Source: Aneurinibacillus terranovensis DSM 18919 (GTDB taxonomy: Bacteria; Bacillota; Bacilli; Aneurinibacillales; Aneurinibacillaceae). From it: a stretch of 64,000 nt of DNA. The DNA lies in assembly GCF_000430625.1 (NCBI RefSeq), contig NZ_KE387171.1:2562-66561 (forward strand), read 5' to 3'. The notes below the pieces were generated by a model. It had not been told where the DNA came from. It worked only from the letters and a program-made list of their open reading frames with translations, and made no database searches. The translations under genes were made by a program, and so were the position numbers. Below, piece after piece: positions 8,334-17,432 of the stretch. Position 1 is the first letter of the stretch. Every line of letters starts with the position of its first letter.

Positions 8334-9500
8334 TTAATGCACCTTCTCGCTCGTCGAGGTTTCTCCGAAAGAAAAGGCCGCCACGGAGAATGCGAAGAAA
8401 ACAGCCCCAAGAAAATAAAACATAGTTGCCGGTGAAACAAACTGAATTCCAAATCCTCCGAGATTTGGCCCCACAATACTGCCGATGCTGAAATTAATCG
8501 ACGCAATGACGTTGGCGGCGGGCAAAATGGATTTCGGCAGCAGGTCTGCCGCATAAGCAAGGCCAAGCGAATAAAAGGAACCGACAAGGCCGCCCGCTGC
8601 CAGGAGCAGAACAAAGATTTTCCATACGTCATCCTCCATAAAAGGAACGGCAAGAAACGCGAGGGAACCGATAAAACCGGCGCCCATTAACACCGGCTTT
8701 CTCCCTTTTCGGTCACTCAGTATTCCAAGCGGCAGCTGCAGGATAAGACCTCCGATACCGATAGCCGGGAGAAGAAGCGAGATCGCTTCCTCACTCAGTC
8801 CCATCCGGAGACCATATACGGGAAAATTGCTGTTCATGGACGATTCCATGCAACCGTATAAAAAGGAAGGGATTAAAGCAAACCACGCGATTTTAAGAGT
8901 GCCGGAATACCGCTGTCCTCTTGACATCTCTTTTTGCTCACGGGCCGGAAACTCATTGGTAAGCCTGAGCAAAAATCCTAAGGCTGCGAGATAAAACAGA
9001 CAGATGGCCGCAAACGGAACCCAGTCTCCGAATCGAAGAAGATTGATGCCAACCGGACCAATACTGAAACCTATTCCATAGGACATGCCATACAGAGAAA
9101 TGTTGCGGCCTCTTTTATTAGGAGGACTGCTGGAAGTAATCCACAGCTGGGTCGCATAATGAAGCGAACTGTCGCCGATCCCTACCGCTAAGCGAAGGAT
9201 GAACCAGAAAATAAGATTATTCCACAGCGGAAAAAGCAGCGTCGCGATAGTTACCAGCAGCATTCCCGCCATAATCATTCGTTTGTACCCTAATTTTCGC
9301 ACAGGCTTTTCAATAAAAAGCATCGCAATGAATGTTCCCACATACAGCCCGGCAGCGTTCAATCCATTCATGCCGGACGGTATGCCCGACTTTTCCAGTA
9401 AGATGGTTAACAGCGGCAGAAGAAGCCCCTGGCTCATGCCCGCTACGATCACAACCATGATCACCATAAAAAATCGATACGTTAGCGATGTTGTTCTCAC
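8334..9500 (-). CDS. MFS transporter
   Basis: A 388-residue major facilitator with about twelve hydrophobic segments. The loop 2-3 region reads RKLGYKRMIMAGM, and the matching C-terminal half has LSDRKGRKPVLMGAG. The general architecture suits drug/proton antiporters of the YfkF or YttB type. The start is GTG 9500 behind GAGGGGG. It is monocistronic, with a 66-bp gap to the glnQ-type gene. Substrate unknown. Confidence 0.85.
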   Translation of the reverse strand: MRTTSLTYRFFMVIMVVIVAGMSQGLLLPLLTILLEKSGIPSGMNGLNAAGLYVGTFIAMLFIEKPVRKLGYKRMIMAGMLLVTIATLLFPLWNNLIFWFILRLAVGIGDSSLHYATQLWITSSSPPNKRGRNISLYGMSYGIGFSIGPVGINLLRFGDWVPFAAICLFYLAALGFLLRLTNEFPAREQKEMSRGQRYSGTLKIAWFALIPSFLYGCMESSMNSNFPVYGLRMGLSEEAISLLLPAIGIGGLILQLPLGILSDRKGRKPVLMGAGFIGSLAFLAVPFMEDDVWKIFVLLLAAGGLVGSFYSLGLAYAADLLPKSILPAANVIASINFSIGSIVGPNLGGFGIQFVSPATMFYFLGAVFFAFSVAAFSFGETSTSEKVH

Positions 9501-9621
9501 TATAAATCCCCCTCACATACCCTGTTTATTTTACTTGATTTGTGTGATGTTTACCATGGCGGATTCACCGGCAAAAAGAACCTATTCAATCCATAAGATT
9601 GTGCAATTTTTTTCATACTTA

Positions 9622-9650
9622 TTGACAAATGTGTAAAGGTTCATCATAAT
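9622..9650 (+). promoter_or_regulatory. Sigma-A promoter of the proline operon
   Basis: Consensus TTGACA (9622-9627), a 17-bp spacer and CATAAT (9645-9650) lie immediately upstream of the T-box leader. It is the strongest promoter match seen in the window. Confidence 0.85.
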
Positions 9651-9662
9651 AAAACAAAACGT

Positions 9663-9899
9663 TGATGGGGAATAGTAAGGTAAAAGCGTGCATCCAGAGA
9701 GCAAATCATTTGCTGAGAGATTTGCGGTACGATTTACCGGAACCCACCCCGGAGTGCCAGAGAACTGGCCGGGATGTTTCCTTACCTGTTATCAAAGGGA
9801 TCAAGCGGGCGTTTTTGTTCATGAGAGACGCCAATAAAGGTGGTACCGCGGAAGCAAAGCTTTTCGTCCTTTTTGTCATAAGGGATGGAAGGCTTTTTT
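9663..9899 (+). ncRNA. T-box leader (tRNA-sensing riboswitch) upstream of proB
   Basis: The leader contains the diagnostic T-box sequence AAAGGTGGTACCGCGGAAGC at 9836-9855. A 15-bp terminator stem at 9857-9895 with a T run follows, the expected antiterminator/terminator switch. Stem I is closed by aggtaa near 9680 and ttacct near 9784, with the AGAGAG element near 9692. The UGGU bulge would pair with ACCA, so the cognate tRNA should have discriminator A, as proline tRNA does. CCC in the segment ggaacccacc is the best specifier candidate. Proline tRNA sensing is inferred from that and from the downstream proBAC genes. Confidence 0.92.
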
Positions 9900-9906
9900 A
9901 CTTCAT

Positions 9907-11073
9907 ATGGAAAAGGTCGTGTTTATCTTGGAAAACGGTCGGAAGAATCGGATTGTCGTTAAAATCGGAAGCAGTTCTTTAACGAATTTAACCGAAGGAT
10001 TATCCCTTGAAAAGCTGGAAAATCACGTTGCCGCACTGGCAAATCTTCGCCACGCGGGGCATGAGGTCATTCTTGTGTCCTCGGGAGCGGTGGCCGCCGG
10101 CTTCACGGCGTTAGGCTATCCCACTCGACCTGTAACGCTGGAAGGAAAGCAAGCAGCAGCAGCCGTAGGGCAAGGGCTGCTTATCCAGGCGTACAATGAC
10201 TGCCTTCGCAGGCATGGGTTAACGGGTGCGCAAATTCTTCTCACCCGCAATGATTTTTCCAAGCGGCACCGCTACCATAATGCATACGGGGCGTTAAACG
10301 TCCTGCTCAAGCGCGGAATCGTCCCAATCATCAATGAGAATGATACGGTCTCGGTTGACGAATTAACGTTTGGGGATAACGACATGCTGTCCGCGCTCGT
10401 TGCGGCTCTGCTCCATGCAGACGGGCTGATCATTCTCACGGACACAGACGGCCTTTATACCGCCAACCCCCACCTGTATCCCGAAGCTAAAAAAATTGAA
10501 CGGGTGAATGAGATTACCCCTGAGATTGAAGAAATTGCCGGAGATTCCGGCACTGCTGTCGGCACAGGCGGAATGCGCTCGAAAATCAGTGCGGCTAAAC
10601 TGGCCCTCTCACTCGGAATTGACGTTTTTATCGGCACAGGAAGCGGGGATGATAAACTGCTTGCTATTTTGAACGGCAATGGAGCCGGAACGTATTTTTC
10701 CAATGATATTAAAGGAACATTAAAATCGAGAAAACAGTGGATTGCTTTTCATGCGGAAAGCAGCGGGAAAATAAAAATCGATGACGGAGCGGTTAAAGCC
10801 ATGCTGGAAGGCCATAAAAGCCTCCTTCCATCCGGCGTCGTTGAAATACAGGGCCATTTTAAACCCGGCCAGGTGATTGAAGTGTGGAATACACACGGTC
10901 ATCTGATCGGCAAAGGCGAAGTAAATTATTCAGCCGAACAGTTGGCCCTCGTGAAGGGAAAATCAACATCTGTCAGCAGGGAAATGCTTCGGATTGAACG
11001 GGCGGAAGTCATCCACCGCGATAACTGGGTGACACTCTACGTACAGGAAAACAAGGGGGAACCGGTAACATGA
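9907..11073 (+). CDS. proB: Glutamate 5-kinase
   Basis: Catalyses the first step of proline synthesis, phosphorylating glutamate on the gamma-carboxyl. The amino-acid-kinase domain shows [33 protein letters not shown] and [13 protein letters not shown]. The C-terminal hundred residues form a PUA domain ([12 protein letters not shown]...). The ATG at 9907 lies in the T-run of the leader terminator and has no clear RBS. A GTG five codons in and a TTG eight codons in, behind GGAAAAGG, are real alternatives. proA overlaps its stop by 4 bp. Expression is governed by the T-box. Confidence 0.95.
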   Translation: MEKVVFILENGRKNRIVVKIGSSSLTNLTEGLSLEKLENHVAALANLRHAGHEVILVSSGAVAAGFTALGYPTRPVTLEGKQAAAAVGQGLLIQAYNDCLRRHGLTGAQILLTRNDFSKRHRYHNAYGALNVLLKRGIVPIINENDTVSVDELTFGDNDMLSALVAALLHADGLIILTDTDGLYTANPHLYPEAKKIERVNEITPEIEEIAGDSGTAVGTGGMRSKISAAKLALSLGIDVFIGTGSGDDKLLAILNGNGAGTYFSNDIKGTLKSRKQWIAFHAESSGKIKIDDGAVKAMLEGHKSLLPSGVVEIQGHFKPGQVIEVWNTHGHLIGKGEVNYSAEQLALVKGKSTSVSREMLRIERAEVIHRDNWVTLYVQENKGEPVT

Positions 11074-12317
11074 GATTGCTTGAAAAAGCGAAGAAGGCAA
11101 AAGAAGCGGCTGTAACTATGGGGTTGTTATCGACGGAAGAAAAAAATGAAGCGCTCCTTCGCATGGCAGACGCGTTAGAGAGCAGCACCAGTAGGATTAT
11201 TCAGGCAAACGAAGTCGATGTGACCGCAGCGAAGGAAAGCGGGGCGCCATCCTCTATCGTTGATCGGCTTCTGTTAAATGAAAACCGGATCAAGGATATG
11301 GCGGAAGGATTGCGGCAGGTCGTGGCGCTTGCCGACCCGGTCGGTGAAATGCTGGCATCCTGGGAGCGGCCGAACGGACTGCAAATTACACAGGTTCGTG
11401 TTCCTTTAGGAGTGATCGGGATGATTTATGAAGCTCGCCCGAATGTGACCGTCGATGCAACAGGACTATGTTTAAAAACCGGCAACGCGGTTCTTCTTCG
11501 CGGCAGTTCATCCGCTCTTACCTCCAACCGTACGATCGTTTCCATTCTGCAGGAAGCCATCCGGGAAACAAAAGTACCCACCGATGCCGTTCAACTGCTC
11601 GAAGAGGGAACCCGCGATGAGGTCGGGCAGATGCTTAAAATGAACGACTATCTTGATGTTCTCATCCCACGGGGCAGCGCAGGTCTCATCCGTTTCGTCG
11701 TGGAAAATGCCTCTGTGCCTGTCCTTGAGACCGGAGCTGGAAACTGCCATGTGTATATTGATGAAACAGCCAAGCCTGATATGGCAGAGCAAATCATTAC
11801 CAACGCGAAAACCCAGCGTCCTGCTGTATGCAATGCCGCCGAGACATTGCTGGTGCATAGAAAATGGGCGGAGCGGTACCTTGCTTCCCTGCTTGCTTCC
11901 CTGAAAGAAAAAGGGGTGGAAATACACGGGTGTGAACAAACGCGAAAACTGGCGCCTGCGCATGAAATCATCCCTGCCACAGAAGAAGACTGGGAAACTG
12001 AATTTCTCGATTATATTCTGGCGGTTCGCGTAGTAGACAGTCTGGAGGAAGCGATGTCTCATATTGCCAGGTACGGAAGCAAGCACTCGGAATCCATTGT
12101 GACAGAAACAAAGACCAATGCGCAGAGATTTCTCCAGCAGGTCGATGCGGCTGCCGTGTACCACAACGCATCCACCCGCTTCACCGACGGATTTGAATTC
12201 GGGTTCGGTGCGGAAATCGGGATCAGTACTCAAAAGCTGCACGCACGCGGGCCGATGGGTCTTCCTGCTCTTACTTCCTCTAAGTATGTGATATATGGAA
12301 CGGGCCAGATTAGATAG
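11070..12317 (+). CDS. proA: Gamma-glutamyl phosphate reductase
   Basis: NADPH-dependent second enzyme of proline synthesis, aldehyde-dehydrogenase superfamily, 415 residues as expected. Motifs include [50 protein letters not shown] and the catalytic-cysteine region [17 protein letters not shown]. The C terminus GRGPMGL-type element is seen as [19 protein letters not shown] overlap with proB shows translational coupling. Confidence 0.97.
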   Translation: MRLLEKAKKAKEAAVTMGLLSTEEKNEALLRMADALESSTSRIIQANEVDVTAAKESGAPSSIVDRLLLNENRIKDMAEGLRQVVALADPVGEMLASWERPNGLQITQVRVPLGVIGMIYEARPNVTVDATGLCLKTGNAVLLRGSSSALTSNRTIVSILQEAIRETKVPTDAVQLLEEGTRDEVGQMLKMNDYLDVLIPRGSAGLIRFVVENASVPVLETGAGNCHVYIDETAKPDMAEQIITNAKTQRPAVCNAAETLLVHRKWAERYLASLLASLKEKGVEIHGCEQTRKLAPAHEIIPATEEDWETEFLDYILAVRVVDSLEEAMSHIARYGSKHSESIVTETKTNAQRFLQQVDAAAVYHNASTRFTDGFEFGFGAEIGISTQKLHARGPMGLPALTSSKYVIYGTGQIR

Positions 12318-12331
12318 GGAGGGATGTTATC

Positions 12332-13168
12332 ATGCTTCAAACTAAAAATATTTGTTTTCTCGGAGCCGGTTCAATGGCGGAAGCCCTCATCTCGGGTCTT
12401 CTTACAAAAAAGTTAATTGCGCCGCGTCAGCTCTGCGCGGTAAACCGCGGAAATAACGGCCATATTGAGAAACTTGTCGAACGGTACGGCATCGCGCATG
12501 TGGGGCGTGAGGAGGCTATCAAAAAAGCCGACATCATCGTGCTTGCGGTAAAACCAAAAGACATTGCTGCCGCTGTCGCCGGCATCCAGGCATGGACGCG
12601 CCCTGAGCAATTGTTTATTTCTGTACTGGCCGGCATTTCGACGGAGTATATCTCCCGATTGCTTAGACATAATGCGCCTGTCATTCGCACGATGCCGAAT
12701 ACGTCGGCTGCGGTCGGCCTCTCCGCCACCGCTATTTCACCAGGCAAATACGCCTCTGACGAAGATGTAAACATCGCACTTGCCATGTTTAACGCGGTAG
12801 GAATCGCGGAAATTGTAAAAGAAAATGAACTTCATGCTGTTACGGGACTTTCCGGAAGCGGCCCTGCTTATGTATACTATCTGGTAGAGGCAATGGAAGC
12901 CGCGGGAAGCGAAATCGGGCTGGATCCTGAAGTGGCCCGCCGCCTCATTTTGCAAACCATTATCGGGGCCGCCCATATGTTAAAAGAATCCGATGAAGAG
13001 CCGGCTGCCCTGCGCCGTAAAGTAACAAGCCCGAACGGTACAACCGATGCAGGGATTCGCGTGCTTGAGAAATATGATTTTCAGGAAGCGATGAAAGCAT
13101 GTATTAAACGCGCCGTCAAGCGCTCTGAGGAAATGGGGGCCATGCCTGTCTCCAGCTCCACTTCCTAA
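12332..13168 (+). CDS. proC: Pyrroline-5-carboxylate reductase
   Basis: Final enzyme of proline synthesis, 278 residues. It has an N-terminal Rossmann site FLGAGSMAEALISGLL. NAD(P)-binding and catalytic segments include VLAVKPKD, IRTMPNTSAAVG and LSGSGPAYVYYLVEAM. The C-terminal motif TSPNGTTDAGI is characteristic. RBS GGGAGGGATG lies seven bases before ATG 12332, 14 bp after proA. A complete proBAC operon under one T-box lets the cell make proline from glutamate when charged tRNA-Pro falls. Confidence 0.96.
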   Translation: MLQTKNICFLGAGSMAEALISGLLTKKLIAPRQLCAVNRGNNGHIEKLVERYGIAHVGREEAIKKADIIVLAVKPKDIAAAVAGIQAWTRPEQLFISVLAGISTEYISRLLRHNAPVIRTMPNTSAAVGLSATAISPGKYASDEDVNIALAMFNAVGIAEIVKENELHAVTGLSGSGPAYVYYLVEAMEAAGSEIGLDPEVARRLILQTIIGAAHMLKESDEEPAALRRKVTSPNGTTDAGIRVLEKYDFQEAMKACIKRAVKRSEEMGAMPVSSSTS

Positions 13169-13200
13169 TGTCCGAAACCCAGTCAAAGGAGAAGCAAACA

Positions 13201-14010
13201 ATGGAAGTATATGGCCTGTATGGACCGAGTGGTACCGGCAAAAGCACAAGCGCGCTCGCTGTTGCCCATAAATATAATATTCCCGCAATTATTGACGATG
13301 GGTTGCTTATCTATAAAGGAAGAAAAATTTCCGGCACCTCTGCCAAATATGAAAAAACGACGATTCAAGCCGTCAAGCGGGCTATTTTCTTTTACGAAGA
13401 CCATGCCAGAGAGGTAAAAAACTCCATACACGCCCACGCAATTTCCAGGATTCTTTTGATTGGAACATCGAAAAAAATGGTCGATCGCATTGCCGAGGCG
13501 CTTGATGTAGGCCCGATACTCCGCTATGTTTCCATCGATGAAATTCGTTCGTCGAGCGAAATTCGGGCGGCTCTTTATACCCGGCGAACGCAGGGAAAGC
13601 ATGTTATTCCCATTCCGTATATTCAGGTGGAACAACACTTCTTCAAGCGTCTTGTTGAACAGGGGAAAAAGCTTTTTTCAGCTAAAAGGGAAATAATCGG
13701 AGAAACTACGATTGTTCAGCCGGATTTTCAGGCCGGGCGGATTCACGTAAGCGAAAACGTTCTGCGTAAACTTGTCCTGTTAAGCTGTCGTGCGATGGAG
13801 GGTGTACATTTCGCAAAAATCCAAACGACACTTAACGATTTACCTAGCGTATCCCTTGACCTTCATCTTACGTTATCGGAACAAACTTCCCTGCTCGAAA
13901 TCGGTCAGACAATCAAACAGCGCGTCTACGACACATACATTTCTCATTTAAATATCGAACTCGATACGATCAACGTGAGAATCAGTAAACTCACCTGGCT
14001 CGGGGCCTGA
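13201..14010 (+). CDS. P-loop ATPase/GTPase with C-terminal Asp23/Gls24-like domain
   Basis: A 269-residue protein of unknown role. Residues 1-160 form a P-loop domain with Walker A LYGPSGTGKST at the extreme N terminus and a possible switch or Walker B segment RILLIGTSKKMVD. The last hundred residues, from GRIHVSENVLRKLV through SVSLDLHLTLSE to LDTINVRISKL, resemble an Asp23/Gls24 (DUF322) fold. ATG 13201 is chosen because AAGGAG lies nine bases upstream; an earlier ATG at 13168 overlaps the proC stop but has no RBS. It ends the proline operon ahead of a terminator. A link to proline or envelope stress is not shown. Confidence 0.75.
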   Translation: MEVYGLYGPSGTGKSTSALAVAHKYNIPAIIDDGLLIYKGRKISGTSAKYEKTTIQAVKRAIFFYEDHAREVKNSIHAHAISRILLIGTSKKMVDRIAEALDVGPILRYVSIDEIRSSSEIRAALYTRRTQGKHVIPIPYIQVEQHFFKRLVEQGKKLFSAKREIIGETTIVQPDFQAGRIHVSENVLRKLVLLSCRAMEGVHFAKIQTTLNDLPSVSLDLHLTLSEQTSLLEIGQTIKQRVYDTYISHLNIELDTINVRISKLTWLGA

Positions 14011-14028
14011 ATGCCCCGGGTTTTTTTT
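14001..14028 (+). terminator. Terminator of the proline operon
   Basis: CGGGGC-CTGAAT-GCCCCG followed by eight T residues. The stop codon of the preceding gene lies in the loop. Confidence 0.9.
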
Positions 14029-14074
14029 GCGTACACTAACCGTGTAAGACTACATGTGAAAGGAGTTTTTCCTT

Positions 14075-14362
14075 ATGCAACAGCAAACAATGGAACAAAA
14101 TACCCAGCAACCATTGATGATGAACCCCCCTGCCGTGATCACGACAAAAGATCTGTATTATTTAAAAGACCAAATGTCCTGGCTTCTTCTTGCGATGAAA
14201 AAGTGTGCTCACTTCGCCGCTGAATGTTCAGACCCTAAGATCAAACAGGCTATTGACCGGGCCGGACTGATGCATCAGCGCCATTACAATATGCTTTTAA
14301 AACACTGCCAGCACAACAATAACCAGGCAATGGCCAATCTTCCGCAACAACCCCAACAGTAA
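14075..14362 (+). CDS. Spore coat protein, CotF-related small subunit
   Basis: A 95-residue Gln-rich protein. Its core, TKDLYYLKDQMSWLLLAMKKCAHFA, matches the start of the CotF/YhcQ-type helical coat domain. The ends are low-complexity (MQQQTMEQNTQQ and LPQQPQQ). RBS AAAGGAG lies ten bases upstream. It is followed after 14 bp by a second gene of the same class, a pairing common in Bacillales. Deposition in the spore coat, made in the mother cell, is inferred from the family. Confidence 0.75.
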   Translation: MQQQTMEQNTQQPLMMNPPAVITTKDLYYLKDQMSWLLLAMKKCAHFAAECSDPKIKQAIDRAGLMHQRHYNMLLKHCQHNNNQAMANLPQQPQQ

Positions 14363-14376
14363 GGAGGAATGAAAAA

Positions 14377-14721
14377 ATGCAGCAGCAGAGTAAAATCAAA
14401 AACCCAAAGCCTTCGTATGAACCGAAAGTCAAAGGACCTGAACTAAACGACCGCGACCGCATTAACGATATTTTAGCGACAGAAAAATACTTAACAGACA
14501 GTTTGAATGTTGCCGTAAGAGAGGCCAGCCATGCTGAGCTGCACCGGGATATCATGACCATCCTCACAGAAACCCACCAGTGCGCCCGGGATATATACAA
14601 CGTGATGTTCCAAAATGGATGGTATTCATTGGAAGCCGAAGAACAGCAAAAACTCGACCAGGCTTATCAGCAATTCAGCGGCTATTCATCGCAATTTCCT
14701 TATACCTCAACCGTTCAGTAA
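14377..14721 (+). CDS. Spore coat protein, CotF family
   Basis: A 114-residue protein with the Coat F domain: LNDRDRINDILATEKYLTDSLNVAVREASHAELHRDIMTIL is the ferritin-like helical pair typical of CotF, followed by CARDIYNVMFQNGWYSLEA. RBS AAGGAGG is eight bases upstream. It is cotranscribed with the preceding coat gene and ended by a hairpin at 14756-14797. Both probably belong to a late sporulation regulon, but no convincing sigma-K or sigma-G promoter could be read. Confidence 0.82.
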   Translation: MQQQSKIKNPKPSYEPKVKGPELNDRDRINDILATEKYLTDSLNVAVREASHAELHRDIMTILTETHQCARDIYNVMFQNGWYSLEAEEQQKLDQAYQQFSGYSSQFPYTSTVQ

Positions 14722-14755
14722 AGAAACTTTCTTGCATATCATGTTAAAATGATTA

Positions 14756-14797
14756 GAGGATAGATAGTTTAACATAAGACTATTTATCCTCATTTTT
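14756..14797 (+). terminator. Terminator behind the coat protein genes
   Basis: gaggatagatagt pairs with actatttatcctc (one mismatch) around a ten-base loop, followed by ATTTTTATTTG. Confidence 0.65.
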
Positions 14798-14825
14798 ATT
14801 TGCCAAGCCGTGTTAAGGAGATAGT

Positions 14826-15968
14826 ATGATGCAGAAACCTCATTTCACAAAAGAAACTAAACCCGTTCGATTTTTGGTAACTCTTATCGCTGCCTTTCTT
14901 GGAGGTTTACTCTTTGTTGCACTTCACATACCGATCCCCTGGCTGCTCGGATCGATGGCGTCTGTTTTCATTGGTTCTAAATGGAGCAAACTTGAATTCT
15001 ACTGGCCGGGGTATATCAGGGATACCGGGATGATCATTGTTGGATACTCGATTGGACTATCGTTTACATACAGTGCGCTCATTCAAATCGTTCATCAACT
15101 GCCTTCGATGATGTTTATGACTCTTATTCTTGTATCTTTTTGCGCCGTCATCGCTTTGTTCGTTTCCAAACTATCAGGGGTTGATTATCCTACCGTTCTG
15201 ACTGGCAGTATCCCTGGCGGACTCTCTCAAATGATTACACTGGCGGAAGAAATAAAGGATATTGATTTAACGACTGTAACATTTCTCCAGGTTGCCCGAT
15301 TAATGATGATTATTTTCTTTGTACCCCTCCTTATTTTCAGCCCCCTATTTGGCGGGGGGAAATCAGGACCATCCTCAGGTTTGGTGCAGACCGTGTCGAC
15401 ACAATGGGACGCTTTATTTCCATCTATCATCATATTTGCCATCGTTTCTGTCGTTTGTGCAATCATTGGGAAAAAGGTTAAGCTGCCGACCGCTTATTTG
15501 TTAGGTCCAATTATCGGAACGTCTGCCCTCACAATTTCAGGATTTCATGGTCCTGTACTCCCATCATTGCTATTAGATATTTCTCAATTCATGATCGGTG
15601 GTTACATTGGGTTATTGTTGAAGCCTGAGAAACTTAACAACAAGGTAAAAATTATCTCTCTTGCTGTTATAAGCGGCATGGTGATGATTATCGGGTCTTG
15701 GGGCTTGAGCGTACTGCTTATCAAAATGCACGGAATCTCGTCTTCGACAAGTTTTTTAAGCGTAGCCCCCGGGGGAATGGATCAAATGGGGATTATTGCA
15801 CATGAGGTGCATGCAGATTTATCGATGGTTAGCGCGTATCAATTGTTTCGTATCTTTTTTATCTACTTTGTTGTTCCCGCGATGTTAAAATGGCTTTTTA
15901 AACACCATACAAGAAAAAGGGCAGAATCATTTGGAGTGGAATGGCATCGGGCAAGAGGGGGAGACTAA
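14826..15968 (+). CDS. AbrB-family (PF05145, 'ammonia monooxygenase') membrane protein
   Basis: A 380-residue integral membrane protein built of two similar halves, each with a GGLSQM or GGMDQMG element (SIPGGLSQMITLAEE and SVAPGGMDQMGIIAHE) and an IPIPWLLG or LPTAYLLG element. About ten hydrophobic segments are visible. This duplicated pattern is the AbrB/YnaI-like family once mislabelled ammonia monooxygenase; the function is unknown and a transporter role is assumed. RBS AAGGAG is seven bases upstream. It overlaps the 3' end of the convergent DUF2573 gene by four bases. Confidence 0.8.
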   Translation: MMQKPHFTKETKPVRFLVTLIAAFLGGLLFVALHIPIPWLLGSMASVFIGSKWSKLEFYWPGYIRDTGMIIVGYSIGLSFTYSALIQIVHQLPSMMFMTLILVSFCAVIALFVSKLSGVDYPTVLTGSIPGGLSQMITLAEEIKDIDLTTVTFLQVARLMMIIFFVPLLIFSPLFGGGKSGPSSGLVQTVSTQWDALFPSIIIFAIVSVVCAIIGKKVKLPTAYLLGPIIGTSALTISGFHGPVLPSLLLDISQFMIGGYIGLLLKPEKLNNKVKIISLAVISGMVMIIGSWGLSVLLIKMHGISSSTSFLSVAPGGMDQMGIIAHEVHADLSMVSAYQLFRIFFIYFVVPAMLKWLFKHHTRKRAESFGVEWHRARGGD

Positions 15969-16270
15969 CCCCCGGTCCCTTCATTTTTTTGTAACGTGTT
16001 AAATTTATTTTGCTGCTCCCGGATTTTCCCTTTGTTTTCCTGGTTCCACTCCTGAATTTGTTCAAAAATTTTGCGCATTTCCTGCTTTTCCTGCGGATGT
16101 TCGGACGTCCAGTGCTGAACAACAGGAGGCATGACTTTAAGCAAATGGCTGTAGAGGGCCCATGTCTTTACCAGCTCTACACGTTCTTCATTGGCATCTC
16201 CCGTCAGCAATTCAGTAAATTTATAGAGTAAACTGTCTATGTCAGGGACAGTCGATTTTGGATGGCTCAT
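15965..16270 (-). CDS. YusU-like protein (DUF2573)
   Basis: A 101-residue soluble helical protein. DSLLYKFTELLTGDANEERVELVKTWALYSHLLKVMPPVVQHW resembles the DUF2573/YusU family. The C terminus is charged and Gln-rich (EWNQENKGKIREQQNKF). No cysteine or catalytic motif is present. RBS GGGGGATT precedes ATG 16270. It is monocistronic and converges on the AbrB-family gene. Function unknown; family call moderate. Confidence 0.65.
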   Translation of the reverse strand: MSHPKSTVPDIDSLLYKFTELLTGDANEERVELVKTWALYSHLLKVMPPVVQHWTSEHPQEKQEMRKIFEQIQEWNQENKGKIREQQNKFNTLQKNEGTGG

Positions 16271-16408
16271 TTAATGAATCCCCCTATCTTCTTTATAACT
16301 TAATTTTAAACATATACACAGTGATTATCAATTTAAAGTGTGCAAAAAGAATGATAGAAAAAATATGCTATAATATGCTGTATGTACATTATGGGGGGGA
16401 TTCAAACA

Positions 16409-16759
16409 ATGAAACGCTATAGCGATATGACGCATGATGAAATCCAGTCCGAAATGCAGAAATTGCGTGCTGAAGGCATGCGCAAATATCAGGCCGGCTA
16501 CATCTCGGAGGCGGCCATGCTTGAAACAAAATTTTTTATGGCCCGCTCCTACCTTCGTAAATCAGATGACTTTATGAGCGGCCAGTCCTACACGGTGATC
16601 GGCTATGATGAACCGTTTTATATCCGTTATATGAACGGCGTCATGGCGTGGGGACACTTTGCATCTTCTGAGGAAGAAAGAGCCTTTCCGATTGGTCGGT
16701 TAGAGGATGATTCCCCTTCCTGCTCCATCGGCGGATGCGGCTGCGGGTGTGCGAACTAA
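16409..16759 (+). CDS. YfhH-like protein (DUF1811) with Cys-rich tail
   Basis: A 116-residue protein whose core (MKRYSDMTHDEIQSEMQKL, then MARSYLRKSDDFMSGQSYTVIGYDEPFYIRYMNGVMAWGHF) matches the DUF1811/YfhH family. The C terminus adds SCSIGGCGCGCAN, with four cysteines in the last twelve residues, which could bind metal and which I do not recall from the family. ATG 16409 is used, about seven bases after GGGGGGGA. It converges on the acetyltransferase gene with a 4-bp overlap. Confidence 0.8.
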   Translation: MKRYSDMTHDEIQSEMQKLRAEGMRKYQAGYISEAAMLETKFFMARSYLRKSDDFMSGQSYTVIGYDEPFYIRYMNGVMAWGHFASSEEERAFPIGRLEDDSPSCSIGGCGCGCAN

Positions 16760-17295
16760 CGGTTCCACTCCCTTTTTAAAAGTCCGTAAACGTGGTGGTC
16801 AACATAACGATCGGACAACCACTCCGCCTCACGAATTCTTCCTTCCCATTTAAATCCGAGGCGAATCGCAATCGCCTGACTCCTTCGGTTTACTGTGGCA
16901 CAACGTATTTCCACACGATTTAACCCGAGCACATTAAATGCATATTCGATGAGCGCATGCACAGAGGAGGTCATGATGCCTTTCCCCTGTGCATGTTTTA
17001 CCAACCAATAGCCAATACTTGTCCGGTGGTTTATCCAATCTATCTGATTAAAGCTCACCATTCCTGCGATCTCGCCTCTGTATCGGATAAGATAATTCCC
17101 CCCGTTGTTCAGTTCGGCCATTTTTTGGCTGGCAGCGATAAAATCCTGTATATCTTCCACACAATTGCTAAAATCAATCCATCCGAGAAACTGCCGCAAG
17201 TATTTCCGGTTCCGTTCAATGATGGCAAAAATATTAGCGGCGTCGCTTTCTTTTATGTCCATTATGGTTGTCCATTCATCCACTTCTATCTCCAT
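16756..17295 (-). CDS. GNAT acetyltransferase, RimJ/RimL type
   Basis: A 179-residue GCN5-related N-acetyltransferase. The pattern SIGYWLVKHAQGKGIMTSSVHALIEYAF supplies the acetyl-CoA pyrophosphate-binding turn. NRVEIRCATVNRRSQAIAIRLGFKWEGRIREAEW is typical of ribosomal-protein alanine/serine acetyltransferases of the YdaF/RimL group. RBS GGAGGAG precedes ATG 17295. The substrate, a ribosomal protein N terminus or a small molecule, is not determinable. Confidence 0.88.
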   Translation of the reverse strand: MEIEVDEWTTIMDIKESDAANIFAIIERNRKYLRQFLGWIDFSNCVEDIQDFIAASQKMAELNNGGNYLIRYRGEIAGMVSFNQIDWINHRTSIGYWLVKHAQGKGIMTSSVHALIEYAFNVLGLNRVEIRCATVNRRSQAIAIRLGFKWEGRIREAEWLSDRYVDHHVYGLLKREWNR

Positions 17296-17432
17296 GGAAC
17301 GTCTCCTCCTGCCTTCACTGGATGGTAAAAATTATACAATGATTTTACCATTTTTTATATAGAACAAATTTCTGGAATTCTTCCCATACTATCTGTGAGC
17401 ACAGCTATTTACATGAATAAGGAGGAAAGTAT

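Noticed and set aside
13168-13200. Upstream ATG for the P-loop/Asp23-like gene
   Set aside because: No ribosome binding site, while AAGGAG precedes the ATG at 13201 and the Walker A motif then starts at the usual distance.
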